Position numbers and translations under genes: made by a program. From NCBI RefSeq assembly GCF_014191545.1, contig NZ_AP023361.1, positions 710,501 to 774,500 on the forward strand: DNA of 64,000 nt, given 5' to 3'. This document shows positions 1 to 8,639 of the stretch, piece by piece (positions within the stretch are counted from its first letter, which is position 1; every line of letters begins with the position of its first letter). The stretch comes from Terrihabitans soli (GTDB taxonomy: Bacteria; Pseudomonadota; Alphaproteobacteria; Rhizobiales; Methylopilaceae). Under the pieces are notes generated by a model. That model worked only from the letters and a program-made list of their open reading frames with translations. It did not search any database and was not told the origin of the DNA.

Positions 1-524
1 GTAACATCCGTGCCGCCGTGCAGTTTTGCGAGATCCTTCACATGCGGTCCGAATGCATGCACAGAGCCGTCAATGGCGCAGTGAATGAAATCGGCTTTCA
101 GTTTCGTGTGCCGGTCGGCCAAGGCTTCCAGCATGGCGATCATCGGCGTGACGCCGACACCGCCCGATAAAAACACGACGGGCCGTGTCTGATGGTCGGG
201 CAGAAGGAAACTGCCGGACGGCGGCATAACCTTGATCTTCGTGCCGGGCTTTGCCTCGTCATGCAGCCAGCGCGACACGGTGCCTTCGGGCTCGCGCTTC
301 ACCGAGATCCGGTAATGCTCGCCATTGGCGTCGCAGGAGATCGTGTAATTGCGCTTGATTTCGCCTTTGCCCGGAATGTCGAACAAGAAGGTCAGATGCT
401 GGCCGGGCTTGTGGCGCGGCACGGGCGCGCCGTCTTCGGGGCGCAGATAGAAAGACGTGATGATCCCGCTTTCAGGGGTCTTCTTTTCGATGAGAAAGGG
501 ACGCCAGGAGGTCCAGTCCGTCAT
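1..524 (-). CDS. Ferredoxin-reductase-like FAD/NAD(P) oxidoreductase, 5' part only
   Basis: Leftward gene that starts at 524 and runs off the window, so only about 174 N-terminal residues are visible. It reads MTDWTSWRPFLIEKKTPESG, followed by a flavin-binding barrel with the FAD motif RNYTIS. The start of an NAD-binding domain follows, with the loop VVFLSGGVGVTPMIAML. This order is that of the reductase half of flavohaemoproteins and related ferredoxin:NAD(P)H reductases (FAD_binding_6 then NAD_binding_1). No globin domain precedes it. A C-terminal 2Fe-2S domain could exist outside the window, so the exact partner and substrate are unknown. Confidence 0.85.
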   Translation of the reverse strand, partial: MTDWTSWRPFLIEKKTPESGIITSFYLRPEDGAPVPRHKPGQHLTFLFDIPGKGEIKRNYTISCDANGEHYRISVKREPEGTVSRWLHDEAKPGTKIKVMPPSGSFLLPDHQTRPVVFLSGGVGVTPMIAMLEALADRHTKLKADFIHCAIDGSVHAFGPHVKDLAKLHGGTDV

Positions 525-818
525 TCTTGTTCTCGCTTCGGACAGAGATTTAGGGCGACGACTCAAAGTCTGGAACACCCGCAAACTAGACTTTCGGGGG
601 TCGAAACGGAAATTCGTCAATGTCGCGGCGGGCAGGCTTTGCGGCCGGTGTCGGGGGCGATTGCGGGTATGCGTATTAAGCATTTGAGAAGAAGGACTTT
701 CCGCCGTCACATGAACGTCTATAAGGCTCGCTAGAGCGGTGTCGTGCTGCGGCGCCGCAAGTGTCGATTTGCGGGTCGAACTGGCGTAGAACGGTTCGTC
801 TAGCCCGGGGAGAATTGA

Positions 819-2165
819 ATGCGTATTGCGATGATCGGCTCTGGCTATGTCGGGCTCGTGTCCGGCGCCTGCTTCGCCGATTTCGGCCATGACGTTCATT
901 GCGTCGACAAGGCGGCCGACAAGATCGAGGCCCTGAACGCCGGACGTATTCCGATATATGAGCCGGGGCTTGAAGAACTCGTCGAGCGCAATGCGAAGGC
1001 CGGCCGCCTCGTGTTCTCGACCGACATTCCGCGCGCCGTTGCGGAAGCCGATGTTGTGTTCATCGCCGTCGGTACGCCCTCGCGCCGTGGCGACGGCCAT
1101 GCCGATCTGTCTTATGTCTATAGCGCGGCGCGTGAGATTGCGGCCTCGGTCACCGGCTTCACCGTCGTCGTCACCAAATCCACGGTTCCGGTAGGGACGG
1201 GCGATGAAGTCGATCGCATCATCGCCGAGACCAATCCGAAGGCCGACGTCACCGTCGTCTCCAATCCGGAATTTTTGCGCGAAGGTGCGGCGATCGACGA
1301 TTTCAAACGGCCCGACCGTATCGTCGTCGGCATTGAAAACGAACGCGCCCGCCCGGTGATGGAGGAAGTCTACCGGCCGCTTTACCTCAACAAGGCGCCG
1401 CTGATCTTCACCGACCGCCGCACCTCCGAACTCATCAAATACGCCGCCAACGCTTTCCTCGCGATGAAGATCACCTTCATCAACGAGATCGCCGATCTCT
1501 GCGAACAGGTCGGCGCGAATGTGCAGGAAGTTGCCGGCGGCATCGGCCTCGACAACCGCATCGGCGGGAAATTCCTGCATGCCGGTCCAGGCTATGGCGG
1601 CTCGTGCTTCCCGAAGGATACGCTTGCGCTCGTCAAGACGGCGCAGGATGCCGGCGCGCCGATTCGCCTCATCGAGACGACGGTCGCCGTCAACGATCAG
1701 CGCAAGCGCCTGATGGCGCGCAAGGTCGTTGCCGCCTGCGGCGGTGAGGTCCGCGGCAAGACGGTCGCCATTCTCGGCCTGACTTTCAAACCCAATACCG
1801 ACGATATGCGCGATGCGCCTTCGCTCGCCATCGTTCAGGCGCTGGTTGATCTCGGTGCCAAGGTCAAGGCTTACGATCCCGAAGGCATGGAACATGCGAA
1901 GGGCATGCTGCCGCCGGGCGTTACTTTTGCCGATGGTCCGTACACCGCGGCGGAAGGCGCCGATGCGCTCGCCATCGTCACGGAGTGGAACCAGTTCCGC
2001 GCCCTCGATTTCCGCCGCCTGAAAGAGATCATGAAAGCGCCGGTCCTTATCGACTTCCGCAACATCTACAAGCGCGAGGAAGTCGCGCGCCATGGCTTCA
2101 CCTATGCCGGTGTCGGCCGCCCCAAGGACGGGCGCGCCGGAGATATGCAAGCCGCCGCCGAATGA
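819..2165 (+). CDS. ugd: UDP-glucose 6-dehydrogenase
   Basis: Oxidises UDP-glucose to UDP-glucuronate with NAD+ in the cytoplasm, supplying surface polysaccharide synthesis. The 448 residues open with a Rossmann motif ([15 protein letters not shown]). The family Lys/Asn segment ([15 protein letters not shown]) and the catalytic-cysteine loop ([10 protein letters not shown], about residues 260-269) are both present. The UDP-binding C-terminal domain is full length. A clear Shine-Dalgarno (GGGGAGA) stands 5 nt before ATG 819. The last four bases overlap the next gene as ATGA, so the two are translationally coupled. The 294 bp before it (525-818) hold no gene and presumably contain its promoter. 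Confidence 0.96.
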   Translation: MRIAMIGSGYVGLVSGACFADFGHDVHCVDKAADKIEALNAGRIPIYEPGLEELVERNAKAGRLVFSTDIPRAVAEADVVFIAVGTPSRRGDGHADLSYVYSAAREIAASVTGFTVVVTKSTVPVGTGDEVDRIIAETNPKADVTVVSNPEFLREGAAIDDFKRPDRIVVGIENERARPVMEEVYRPLYLNKAPLIFTDRRTSELIKYAANAFLAMKITFINEIADLCEQVGANVQEVAGGIGLDNRIGGKFLHAGPGYGGSCFPKDTLALVKTAQDAGAPIRLIETTVAVNDQRKRLMARKVVAACGGEVRGKTVAILGLTFKPNTDDMRDAPSLAIVQALVDLGAKVKAYDPEGMEHAKGMLPPGVTFADGPYTAAEGADALAIVTEWNQFRALDFRRLKEIMKAPVLIDFRNIYKREEVARHGFTYAGVGRPKDGRAGDMQAAAE

Positions 2166-3175
2166 AAGTCCTCATCACCGGCACGGCCGGCTTTATCGGG
2201 TTCCACCTCGCGCGGCGCCTGCTCGATAGCGGCCATTTCGTCACGGGCTTCGACGGGATGACGCCCTATTACGATGTCGCGCTCAAAGAGGCGCGGCATG
2301 CGCTCCTGAAACGCTCCAATGGATTTTCGGAGCATGTCGGTCAGCTCGAGGATATGGATGCGCTGCAGCGCGCGGCGGACGCCGCCGAGCCGGATGTCAT
2401 CATCCATCTGGCCGGGCAGGCGGGCGTGCGCTATTCGATCGACTATCCGCGCACCTACACCGACTCAAATCTCGTCGGCTCGTTCAACGTGCTCGAACTC
2501 GCGCGGGCGCTTCAGCCGAAACATCTTCTTCTGGCTTCGACGAGCTCGGTCTACGGCGCCAATGAGGAGATGCCGTTCGCCGAAAGCCATCAGGCCGATC
2601 ATCCGCTGACCTTTTATGCGGCGACGAAGAAGGCGATGGAGACGATGGCGCATTCCTATGCGCATCTCTTCTCGGTGCCGACGACCTGTTTTCGCTTCTT
2701 CACCGTTTACGGCCCGTGGGGCCGGCCGGATATGGCGCTGTTCAAATTCGTCGATGCGATCCTCAAGGACCGCGCAATCGATGTTTACGGGGAAGGGCGC
2801 ATGAAGCGCGACTTCACCTATGTCGAAGATCTGGTCGACGGCATTACCGCTCTGATCGAGAAGGTGCCGGAGACCGGCAATCCCGTTGCAGTGGACGGGA
2901 CGACGGACACGCTGTCGCCCATCGCGCCCTGGCGCGTCGTCAATATCGGCGGCGGCGATCCGGTGGGCCTGATGGAGTTCATCGGCGCCATCGAAAAGAA
3001 GCTCGGACGGTCGGCCAAGAAGAACATGCTGCCGATGCAGCCGGGCGACGTGCCCGCGACCTTTGCCGATCTGACTTTGATGAAAGCGCTGACAGGCTAT
3101 CAGCCGAAAGTGAAAGTGGAGGAGGGCGTTTCCGCCTTCGTCGACTGGTATCTCGACTACACGAAAAAGGTTTAG
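2162..3175 (+). CDS. NAD-dependent epimerase, probably UDP-glucuronate 4-epimerase
   Basis: A 337-residue short-chain dehydrogenase/epimerase. It has the N-terminal [11 protein letters not shown] nucleotide-binding motif, the catalytic Ser (ASTSSVYG) and the Tyr-x3-Lys pair ([10 protein letters not shown]). It also has the family segment [10 protein letters not shown], which is typical of UDP-glucuronate 4-epimerases of the CapI/LspL type. The start at 2162 lies inside the ugd stop (ATGA), and ugd makes the expected substrate, so a UDP-galacturonate product is likely. The longer in-frame opening upstream merely overlaps ugd. It is probably the last gene of this two-gene unit. Confidence 0.88.
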   Translation: MKVLITGTAGFIGFHLARRLLDSGHFVTGFDGMTPYYDVALKEARHALLKRSNGFSEHVGQLEDMDALQRAADAAEPDVIIHLAGQAGVRYSIDYPRTYTDSNLVGSFNVLELARALQPKHLLLASTSSVYGANEEMPFAESHQADHPLTFYAATKKAMETMAHSYAHLFSVPTTCFRFFTVYGPWGRPDMALFKFVDAILKDRAIDVYGEGRMKRDFTYVEDLVDGITALIEKVPETGNPVAVDGTTDTLSPIAPWRVVNIGGGDPVGLMEFIGAIEKKLGRSAKKNMLPMQPGDVPATFADLTLMKALTGYQPKVKVEEGVSAFVDWYLDYTKKV

Positions 3176-3295
3176 GTCCAGCTTTTTCGATGCGGCCGGG
3201 GCCGGGGAAAGGGCCGATGCGAGCGCTTGTATCGTCGGGACCCGGCGGGGGCGACGTGCCGCTGTCTTTAATCCCTAAGGGGTGCACCCGATTTC

Positions 3296-3324
3296 TTGAC
3301 TTGTCGCCTTCAGCGCACCTATAT
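3296..3324 (+). promoter_or_regulatory. Sigma-70-type promoter of the tRNA-Met gene
   Basis: TTGACT at 3296-3301 and CTATAT at 3319-3324 are separated by 17 bp and end 11 bp before the tRNA. This is a near-consensus housekeeping promoter at the right distance for a monocistronic tRNA. Confidence 0.75.
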
Positions 3325-3335
3325 CGCCGCAGATT

Positions 3336-3412
3336 GGCGGGGTAGCTCAGCTGGTTAGAGCACGGGAATCATAATCCTGGGGTCGGGGGTTCGAGTCCCT
3401 CCTCCGCTACCA
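3336..3412 (+). tRNA. tRNA-Met (CAT anticodon, elongator type)
   Basis: A 77-nt cloverleaf with encoded CCA. The acceptor GGCGGGG pairs with CTCCGCT through two G-U wobbles. The D arm is AGCTCAGCTGGTTAGAGC, the anticodon loop carries CAT, and the T arm is GGGGGTTCGAGTCCCTC. A paired first base argues against initiator tRNA. The gene is the prophage target: bases from 3403 onward (TCCGCTACCA) are supplied by the phage, and the displaced host copy lies at 47070-47079. The serine recombinase reading frame ends inside it on the other strand. Confidence 0.95.
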
Positions 3413-4983
3413 CCTTTCCCCCCGACGATGGGGCGGTGGATTTCAAGCAGCCGATTTAGCCGTCCGAAGATGGCGACCCGGACCGTGCCGACGGTGTCGC
3501 CGGGCGTGACGGTGACCGATTCCACAAGCTCCCGCAGGGCCTTGGCCCCTTCGCCGTCGCCCGCGCCGAGGCCCGCCGCCATGCATGCTTGCAGCCGGGC
3601 GATCATGAGTTCATAGCGGGCCAGCGAGGCGGGGTGCAGGGCCACGATGTTCGGCTCGGGCGGCGCCGCGGCCAGTTCGGCCCGGGCGGCTTCCTGCTCG
3701 ATCGCGACGGCCTTGGACCGGGCCAGAAGCTCCGGCACGGCCCCGTCCGCCGCCACCATGAGGTCGATGAGCCGGGACTGTTCCCGGGAAAGCTCGGCAA
3801 TGCGGCCTTCGATCCGGGCGCGATTCTTAACACGGCCCGCGGCCAGGCGGGTCCGCTCCTCCTGATAGGACCGGACGAAGGCGGCGATAACCTTGGGGTG
3901 GAGGAGTTCGGCCTGAAGGGCGCCGACAACGGCCGCTTCGATGCGCGGCAGATAGAACATCGAGCCCGGGCAGGTTCCGGCCTCTTTCGCGGCCGAACAT
4001 TCGACGCGGACCTGTCCCGTCTGATCCTTGCCTTTGGAGGCCAGCCCCGCGCCGCACCGGCAGCGCAGGAGGCCCGAAAGCAGGTGCCTAGGCGTCCTGG
4101 CATGCGAGGCGTGCACCGAGCCTCTGGCGCGCTTCCTGGCCGCGGCGGCGGCGAAGATATCGGGTGTGACGACCGCGAGGGCCGGGGCCTCGGCGTGCAT
4201 CCACTCCGCCGGCGGATTGGGGCGCGAGACGCGCTTGCCGGTCGCGGGATTGCGGATCATGGACACTTTGTTCCAGACGCGGCGCCCGGCGAAGAGTTCG
4301 TTCTGCAGAAGCCCGTTGCCGCGTTTGGCGTTGCCGTTGATGGTTGAGCTGTTCCAGCGCGCGCCGCGGGGCGGGGCGATGCGGTCGCGGTTGAGGCGCG
4401 CCGCGATCTCGCGCGGTGTCGAGCCCGCCAGATATTCGGCGAAGATGCGCCGCACGATCGCGGCCTCGGCCTCGACGATCTCAAGCTCGCCCGGCGCGCC
4501 TGGCACCGGCCGGTATCCGTAGAGCCGCCCGCCGGCGGAACGCCCGCCGCGCACGACGCCCATCATGCCGCGCCGCACTTTCTTTGCGCCTTCCTCGCGC
4601 TGCATCTGCCCGACAAGGCCGAACAGCCCGATCATGGCGGAATCCATGGTGCCGGAATTGACGGCGCGGATCTCGATGCCGCGGAAGAGTAGCCGTTTGT
4701 GAAGGCCCGCGAGGTCTTCCATATCGCGCGACAGGCGGTCGGCATGTTCGACGAGCACGATCTCGAACGGCAGAGGCTCGGCGGCGCTTTCCGCGATAAG
4801 CGACAGAAGCCCGTCGCGGCCGATGATGGACGCGCCCGAGCGGGCGGCGTCGGAATAGCATGCGGTCACGGCCAGGCCCTCTCGCGCCGCGTAATCGCGG
4901 CACAGGGCTATCTGATCGTCAACCGAGCGTTCGTTCTGAAGGTCGGTCGAGAACCGGGCGTATATCGCGCAGCGGCGGCTCAT
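3355..4983 (-). CDS. Serine recombinase (prophage integrase)
   Basis: The 542-residue large serine recombinase probably mediates integration at tRNA-Met. The N-terminal resolvase domain begins MSRRCAIYARFSTDLQNERS, with Ser12 as the likely nucleophile. A Recombinase domain follows at about 160-270, then a zinc-ribbon segment (RCRCGAG with later Cys residues) at about 305-345, then a long helical, coiled-coil-like region to about 460. The last residues (GTRTPDPRIMIPVL) are read from the host tRNA antisense strand, so the C-terminus differs between integrated and excised states. It overlaps the next upstream gene by 65 bp. Confidence 0.93.
   Translation of the reverse strand: MSRRCAIYARFSTDLQNERSVDDQIALCRDYAAREGLAVTACYSDAARSGASIIGRDGLLSLIAESAAEPLPFEIVLVEHADRLSRDMEDLAGLHKRLLFRGIEIRAVNSGTMDSAMIGLFGLVGQMQREEGAKKVRRGMMGVVRGGRSAGGRLYGYRPVPGAPGELEIVEAEAAIVRRIFAEYLAGSTPREIAARLNRDRIAPPRGARWNSSTINGNAKRGNGLLQNELFAGRRVWNKVSMIRNPATGKRVSRPNPPAEWMHAEAPALAVVTPDIFAAAAARKRARGSVHASHARTPRHLLSGLLRCRCGAGLASKGKDQTGQVRVECSAAKEAGTCPGSMFYLPRIEAAVVGALQAELLHPKVIAAFVRSYQEERTRLAAGRVKNRARIEGRIAELSREQSRLIDLMVAADGAVPELLARSKAVAIEQEAARAELAAAPPEPNIVALHPASLARYELMIARLQACMAAGLGAGDGEGAKALRELVESVTVTPGDTVGTVRVAIFGRLNRLLEIHRPIVGGKGGSGGGTRTPDPRIMIPVL
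3374..3429. other. attL: left prophage junction in tRNA-Met
   Basis: Host half 3374-3400 (tRNA), proposed crossover dinucleotide CC at 3401-3402, phage half 3403-3429. The 12 bases 3401-3412 recur at 47068-47079. The phage half is the inverted partner of 47041-47067: both carry ATCGTCGGGGGGA and GTAGCGG at the same distances from CC. Coordinates of the outer edges are inferred from that symmetry. Confidence 0.85.
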
Positions 4984-5110
4984 AGAAGGCTTTCTCCCCC
5001 GTCTCGGCCTCGTGGTCCTCGCGCGCGGCCTGCCGCCCCAGAAAGCGCGCCAAGGCTAGGATGGCCGGGTCGGGACTCTCTGGCAAGAGTCGGGGCGGGC
5101 GGGTCTTCAT
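4919..5110 (-). CDS. Small hypothetical protein preceding the recombinase
   Basis: A 63-residue protein starting MKTRPPRLLPESPDPAILAL and containing RFLGRQAAREDHEAETGE. Its start overlaps the stop of the ASCH gene (TGATG), and its 3' end overlaps the recombinase start by 65 bp. Short proteins with a similar ALAR..GRQAARxDH helix occur, to my recollection, upstream of serine recombinases in related bacteria, so I treat it as real. Function unknown; a recombination directionality or accessory role is only a guess. Confidence 0.6.
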   Translation of the reverse strand: MKTRPPRLLPESPDPAILALARFLGRQAAREDHEAETGEKAFYEPPLRDIRPVLDRPSERTLG

Positions 5111-5580
5111 CAGAAGTCCAATCCCTTGACCGCCTCGGCCGGCACGTCTAAGAAGCCGAGCTGGCCACGAAAGGGCGTGAAGGGCAGGGGTCTCGGATCT
5201 CGGCAGAGGAAGCCGTAAGGCCCGACGAACCATGGCGACGGGCAGTGCGTCACGCAGTCGAATATCTCGATCGAGCCGATGATGCCGCCGCGGTCGAGCA
5301 ATTGCGGGAAGTCGAAGTGATCTCCTGTCTCGGCGCATTCCTCGCGCAGCCGCGCAATGGCCGCGGCGCCGAGCTGCCGCACGCTTTCGATTTCGATTTC
5401 GTCGGGCTCGGCCTTCGCCGCATGGAGAAGAACGCGGCCGCGAAATTCGGTGCGCCATGTCCGGTTCTCGACCGGCTTGCCGAGATAGAGAAGGCCGCAC
5501 GCCCAAGGCTGGCGTACCGATAGCGCCTTCAGCATGCGTCCCGGCTGCTCTGCCGGCGTCGGGCCGAAGAGATCAGGCAT
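5110..5580 (-). CDS. ASCH-domain protein
   Basis: 156 residues from ATG 5580, or 141 from an in-frame ATG at 5535. The segment LKALSVRQPWACGLLYLGKP, then ENRTW and RGRVLLHAAK, matches the ASCH fold, a PUA-like barrel that binds RNA or modified nucleosides. A later GGIIGSIEIFDC strand fits the same fold. The start is coupled to the gene upstream (TGATG). Phages often carry ASCH genes, but the substrate here is unknown. It lies in the same leftward block as a DUF5131 gene. Confidence 0.8.
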   Translation of the reverse strand: MPDLFGPTPAEQPGRMLKALSVRQPWACGLLYLGKPVENRTWRTEFRGRVLLHAAKAEPDEIEIESVRQLGAAAIARLREECAETGDHFDFPQLLDRGGIIGSIEIFDCVTHCPSPWFVGPYGFLCRDPRPLPFTPFRGQLGFLDVPAEAVKGLDF

Positions 5581-5882
5581 CAGGTCACCATCGCGCGGAT
5601 GAGGAAGGAGATGCCGACGATCAAAGCGGCGGGAAACTGCAGCACGGCGCCGAGGATCGCGCCGATGGCCGCGAGGCAAAAAAACACGATGGTGCATGCG
5701 AAGATGACGGTGAGTTTTCCGAGCAGATCGCATGCGCGGAAGTTCGACTTAAACTCCGTCCATTCCTGGCCGGCCGTCTTCTCCTTCGAGCGAAGCGCTG
5801 CGATATGCGCCTTCGGATTTCCAGCGAGTTCAGGAAATAAAGGAGGCGTGCCGCGCGGCTGATTGTCTTGATGAAGCGCCAT
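5580..5882 (-). CDS. Small two-segment membrane protein
   Basis: 100 residues. The N-terminal half is soluble. Two hydrophobic segments follow (LTVIFACTIVFFCLAAIGAIL at about 57-77, then ALIVGISFLIRA near the C-terminus). No family was recognised. It sits in the leftward early operon and overlaps the ASCH gene start by TGATG. A superinfection-exclusion role would fit its position and topology but is speculation. Confidence 0.65.
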   Translation of the reverse strand: MALHQDNQPRGTPPLFPELAGNPKAHIAALRSKEKTAGQEWTEFKSNFRACDLLGKLTVIFACTIVFFCLAAIGAILGAVLQFPAALIVGISFLIRAMVT

Positions 5883-5890
5883 TTTTTTGG

Positions 5891-6118
5891 TTACCGCCTT
5901 GTTCCGCGCACGCGGCGCTTATCGAAGGGAATGAGGCTCGTGACCGTATCCGGCCCAATGCCGAAGCGAGCTGCGATAGTCGAAACAGATATTTCCGGGT
6001 GGTCGACATAGAGCCGCGTCAGCCGCGCGAGCTGCTGCGCGGAGAGATGCTTGTCGGCGCGCGGATTTCTTCGCTCGACCTGCTTGTGCGACGTGCCGGG
6101 TTCGGTGCGGCGGCTCAT
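5891..6118 (-). CDS. Small helix-turn-helix protein
   Basis: 75 residues from ATG 6118, whose first bases overlap the stop of the DUF5131 gene (ATGA). The body LSAQQLARLTRLYVDHPEIS followed by VSTIAARFGIGPDTVTSLI reads as a resolvase-like or sigma-70 region 4-like helix-turn-helix, with basic ends. It is probably a DNA-binding regulator or accessory factor of the early operon. Target unknown. Confidence 0.65.
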   Translation of the reverse strand: MSRRTEPGTSHKQVERRNPRADKHLSAQQLARLTRLYVDHPEISVSTIAARFGIGPDTVTSLIPFDKRRVRGTRR

Positions 6119-7128
6119 GTGCTGGCCTCCGGCATAGCGTTGTGCTCGTGGCCGAACAGAACGCGGCCCGCGGCCTGCTTGCCGTAGCGCGACATGGGCG
6201 ACCATCGGGGCTGTTTGACGCCGATATCGGGCAGAGAGAACGGCTTTTTCTCATCGAGCGTGCCGTCGACCGCGATGGCAAAGCTCGGCAGCACGTCCGC
6301 CGTCTGGCCGTCTTCGTCAAAACGCGTCGGCGCGTATTCGCCCCATTGCTTGAAGAAGAACGGGACGAGCGCGCCACTGCACTGATCGCGCAGCGAGCGG
6401 AACCAGGCCGGATGCGAGGGGCGGGCGTTGCGTCCGCTTTCGCCGCCGGTCACGACCCATCCGAGGCGATCTATCCACCGATCGAGGAAGAGCGGGCCGA
6501 GCAGCGGCTCGGCAGAGATCCAGTGCAGCGCCGCCGGCGTTGCAAGCAGATCGTCCATGCGGTGCATGGCCCATTCCTGATCCTCGACGCTCGTGCCCAT
6601 CCAGACATTCGGCAGCGGCCATTCCAGCCGGTTCGGCGCGCAGCCCATCGTCTGGAAGGCGCGGCGGAGGCCCCATATCCGCGCGCCTTCTTCCTCGCAC
6701 CAGGCGCGCATGCGGTCGGGCCGCTTTGTCAGGACGAAGAAGACGTGATGCGGCGACAGCGCCATCACGGCGAAGATCTGATCGATAAAGGTGTCGGGCA
6801 CGAACTCGGCGAAAAGGTCCGTCATCGAGCAGACGAAGACGCCGCGGGATGCATTCCATTCGAGCGGCTTGAGCAGCGCGGCCCTGTCCAGCACGAGCTT
6901 CACATCGCCGTTGGCCATGTGGCCCGGCTTGAAGGGAAGGCCGGTGCCGCGCTCGGGCAGACGCCGCATGTTAAAATTTTCGGCGTAGCAGTTGGCACAG
7001 GCCGGGCTCTTCTTCTCGCAATGATAGCCGAGCTTGCCCGTGCGCGTCTGCGCGAGGATCGGGTTCCACGATGCGCTCTTGCCGGTCTTTGGATGGCGCG
7101 CCCATTCGATCTTGGTGTTAACGGACAT
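6115..7128 (-). CDS. DUF5131 / phage Gp37-Gp68 family protein
   Basis: 337 residues from ATG 7128; the longer upstream opening overlaps another small frame. It begins MSVNTKIEWARHPKTGKSAS. It has Cys37, Cys44 and Cys47 (CEKKSPACANCYAE), then later family blocks such as VFVCSMTDLFAEFVPD, FVLTKRPDRMRAWCEE and WVVTGGESGRNARPSHPAWF. These blocks identify the phage Gp37/Gp68 (DUF5131) family, which resembles radical-SAM proteins through its cysteine cluster. The reaction is not established. The ASCH gene lies two genes downstream, and a joint role in base or RNA modification is an inference. Confidence 0.88.
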   Translation of the reverse strand: MSVNTKIEWARHPKTGKSASWNPILAQTRTGKLGYHCEKKSPACANCYAENFNMRRLPERGTGLPFKPGHMANGDVKLVLDRAALLKPLEWNASRGVFVCSMTDLFAEFVPDTFIDQIFAVMALSPHHVFFVLTKRPDRMRAWCEEEGARIWGLRRAFQTMGCAPNRLEWPLPNVWMGTSVEDQEWAMHRMDDLLATPAALHWISAEPLLGPLFLDRWIDRLGWVVTGGESGRNARPSHPAWFRSLRDQCSGALVPFFFKQWGEYAPTRFDEDGQTADVLPSFAIAVDGTLDEKKPFSLPDIGVKQPRWSPMSRYGKQAAGRVLFGHEHNAMPEAST

Positions 7129-7246
7129 CGGCGCGCACTCCCTGCGGAAAATCGAAAGGCGCGGCGAGATCGAAGCCGTAGAGGCTGTCGTGCGTGTAGC
7201 CGGTCCAGCGCGCGAGGAAGGCAAAGAAGCGGGTGCGATTAAGCAT
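7118..7246 (-). CDS. Very small hypothetical protein (42 aa)
   Basis: Reads MLNRTRFFAFLARWTGYTHD and ends at a TAA just inside the DUF5131 start. Its own ATG overlaps the stop of the upstream gene (ATGCTTAA). Overlaps on both sides, as elsewhere in this block, suggest a translated gene. No domain is visible. Confidence 0.5.
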   Translation of the reverse strand: MLNRTRFFAFLARWTGYTHDSLYGFDLAAPFDFPQGVRADVR

Positions 7247-7514
7247 CGTCTCGCGTCTCCCGCATCAGCTTCAGGACGTATTCTGCGAGCCCGGTCTCTG
7301 TAGAGCTTCGGATCAGCGTCCAATACAATTCGAGCTTGATCAGTTTGTCGTCCATCACGATGCCTACGGTGAAAGTCTCCTGCGTCCGCGCAACGTGAAG
7401 CTTTTCGGCGAAGCGCGGTTCGATCTGTTCGCCGCGCTCAAACGCCTTCAAGGTAGCGGCGATCTTCTCGGCCTGGCGTCTCAGCTCGCGGAGCGGTGAA
7501 TCTTTGGTGGTCAT
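7239..7514 (-). CDS. Hypothetical early protein
   Basis: 91 residues from ATG 7514, which overlaps the stop of the upstream gene. An N-terminal charged helix (LRELRRQAEKIAATLKAFER) is followed by a short beta-rich part (FTVGIVMDDKLIKLELYW). No family recognised. It is part of the leftward early operon. Confidence 0.65.
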   Translation of the reverse strand: MTTKDSPLRELRRQAEKIAATLKAFERGEQIEPRFAEKLHVARTQETFTVGIVMDDKLIKLELYWTLIRSSTETGLAEYVLKLMRETRDDA

Positions 7515-7939
7515 GTGCCCACCTTCGTGCCGTCTTCCCACATGAACTCGCCGTCATCGCCGATCGGGAAATGCTTGCCGCATCCCACGCAGAACGTGCC
7601 GCTATAGAAGAACGGATCGCGCGCATATGTTTCGGCGATCTCGTTGGACATCTTCGTCGCCGCGCCGCATCCGTTCTTGCCGAGCCTGATGATGACCGGC
7701 CCATCCATCACCGGATCTACACCCGTGTGGACATAGCTCCGGCGCACAGGCCGAACGAAGCCGCGCGAGCGTTCCTCCGAAGATAAGACAACGTATGCCT
7801 TTTGCTGCCCGCTCGGCTGCAACTCGCGATGATCGGGTGTAATCGGAGAGCCGTCCGTCAGCGTCCGCTGTGTCCGGTCCACGGGGGGAACCGCACCGAC
7901 CGCGCGAGCTAAACGATCAATAATGCCGCGTATGCTCAT
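7511..7939 (-). CDS. Hypothetical protein with a zinc-knuckle-like C-terminus
   Basis: 142 residues beginning MSIRGIIDRLARAVGAVPPV. The C-terminal half carries GCGAATKMSNEIAETYARDP, then FCVGCGKHFPIGDDGEF. Three well-placed cysteines suggest a metal site similar to small phage zinc proteins. A GAGG ribosome-binding site precedes the start, and a 51-bp gap separates it from the XRE gene upstream. Function unknown. Confidence 0.7.
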   Translation of the reverse strand: MSIRGIIDRLARAVGAVPPVDRTQRTLTDGSPITPDHRELQPSGQQKAYVVLSSEERSRGFVRPVRRSYVHTGVDPVMDGPVIIRLGKNGCGAATKMSNEIAETYARDPFFYSGTFCVGCGKHFPIGDDGEFMWEDGTKVGT

Positions 7940-7990
7940 TCTTGCCTCAAAAGGAAGTGCGCGGCGGGTTTTCGACCGCCGCGCCGGGTT

Positions 7991-8458
7991 TCAGCGCGTG
8001 CCGGTACGCTTCAGAGGAACGACGACATCCTCCGGCACGAGATCGGTGACGAGTTCGACGATGCGGCGGCGGACGGCCGGGCTCTGGATGCGCAGGAAAT
8101 TGCGCGCCAGGCGCAGACCCTGATCGGAGGCGAGGAATTCGGAAATCCCGTCGCTGTCCTTGCCGACCGTCGCCGGCGCGATGGCCTCGCCGTTCGCGTC
8201 TTCGAAGAAATACGAGACGGGCACGCCGAGGACTTCCGACATCTGCTGCAGGCGCGATGCGCCGACGCGGTTTGCGCCCTTCTCGTATTTCTGGATCTGC
8301 TGGAAGGTGATGCCGAGCGCCGTGCCGAGCTTCTCCTGGCTCATGCCGATGAGAAGGCGGCGCATGCGGACGCGGGCGCCCACATGCTTGTCGATCGGGT
8401 TCGGCAGTTTGACCGTAGACGGGACAGCCGTTGAGGCTTTGAGTGCTTGTGTTGCCAT
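7991..8458 (-). CDS. XRE-family transcriptional regulator
   Basis: 155 residues. The helix-turn-helix spans about 28-82 ([20 protein letters not shown] through [20 protein letters not shown]). A C-terminal helical region follows ([20 protein letters not shown]) of the kind seen in alphaproteobacterial XRE regulators that sense no obvious ligand. An AGGAG site lies about 10 nt before ATG, inside the end of the preceding small frame. It is a second, non-divergent regulator lying inside the early operon, distinct from the repressor at 12061. Confidence 0.88.
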   Translation of the reverse strand: MATQALKASTAVPSTVKLPNPIDKHVGARVRMRRLLIGMSQEKLGTALGITFQQIQKYEKGANRVGASRLQQMSEVLGVPVSYFFEDANGEAIAPATVGKDSDGISEFLASDQGLRLARNFLRIQSPAVRRRIVELVTDLVPEDVVVPLKRTGTR

Positions 8459-8465
8459 GACGCGA

Positions 8466-8639
8466 TTACTCCTGATGTGCCCGGTTCTGATTGGCCTCCG
8501 GCGCGAGCCGGAGGATGCTCGCGCGGCCGGGTCTGCGCGCGATATCTTGTGTGGCGGGTGCGGGCTTCCTCACGGCATCGCGCGTCTTGATGCGCGTATG
8601 CACGAAGGTGCGCGGCATGATCTGGCGGAGATCAGGCAT
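8466..8639 (-). CDS. Small basic hypothetical protein (57 aa)
   Basis: Starts [20 protein letters not shown] and is rich in Arg, Pro and Ala. Its ATG overlaps the 3' end of the upstream gene by 8 bp, and it ends 7 bp before the XRE gene. Support is only its fit into the overlapping operon. Composition is also compatible with a chance frame. Confidence 0.4.
   Translation of the reverse strand: MPDLRQIMPRTFVHTRIKTRDAVRKPAPATQDIARRPGRASILRLAPEANQNRAHQE

Noticed and set aside
192-734. 180-codon rightward frame at the left edge
   Set aside because: It is antisense to a clear FAD/NAD oxidoreductase; basic, Arg-rich composition.
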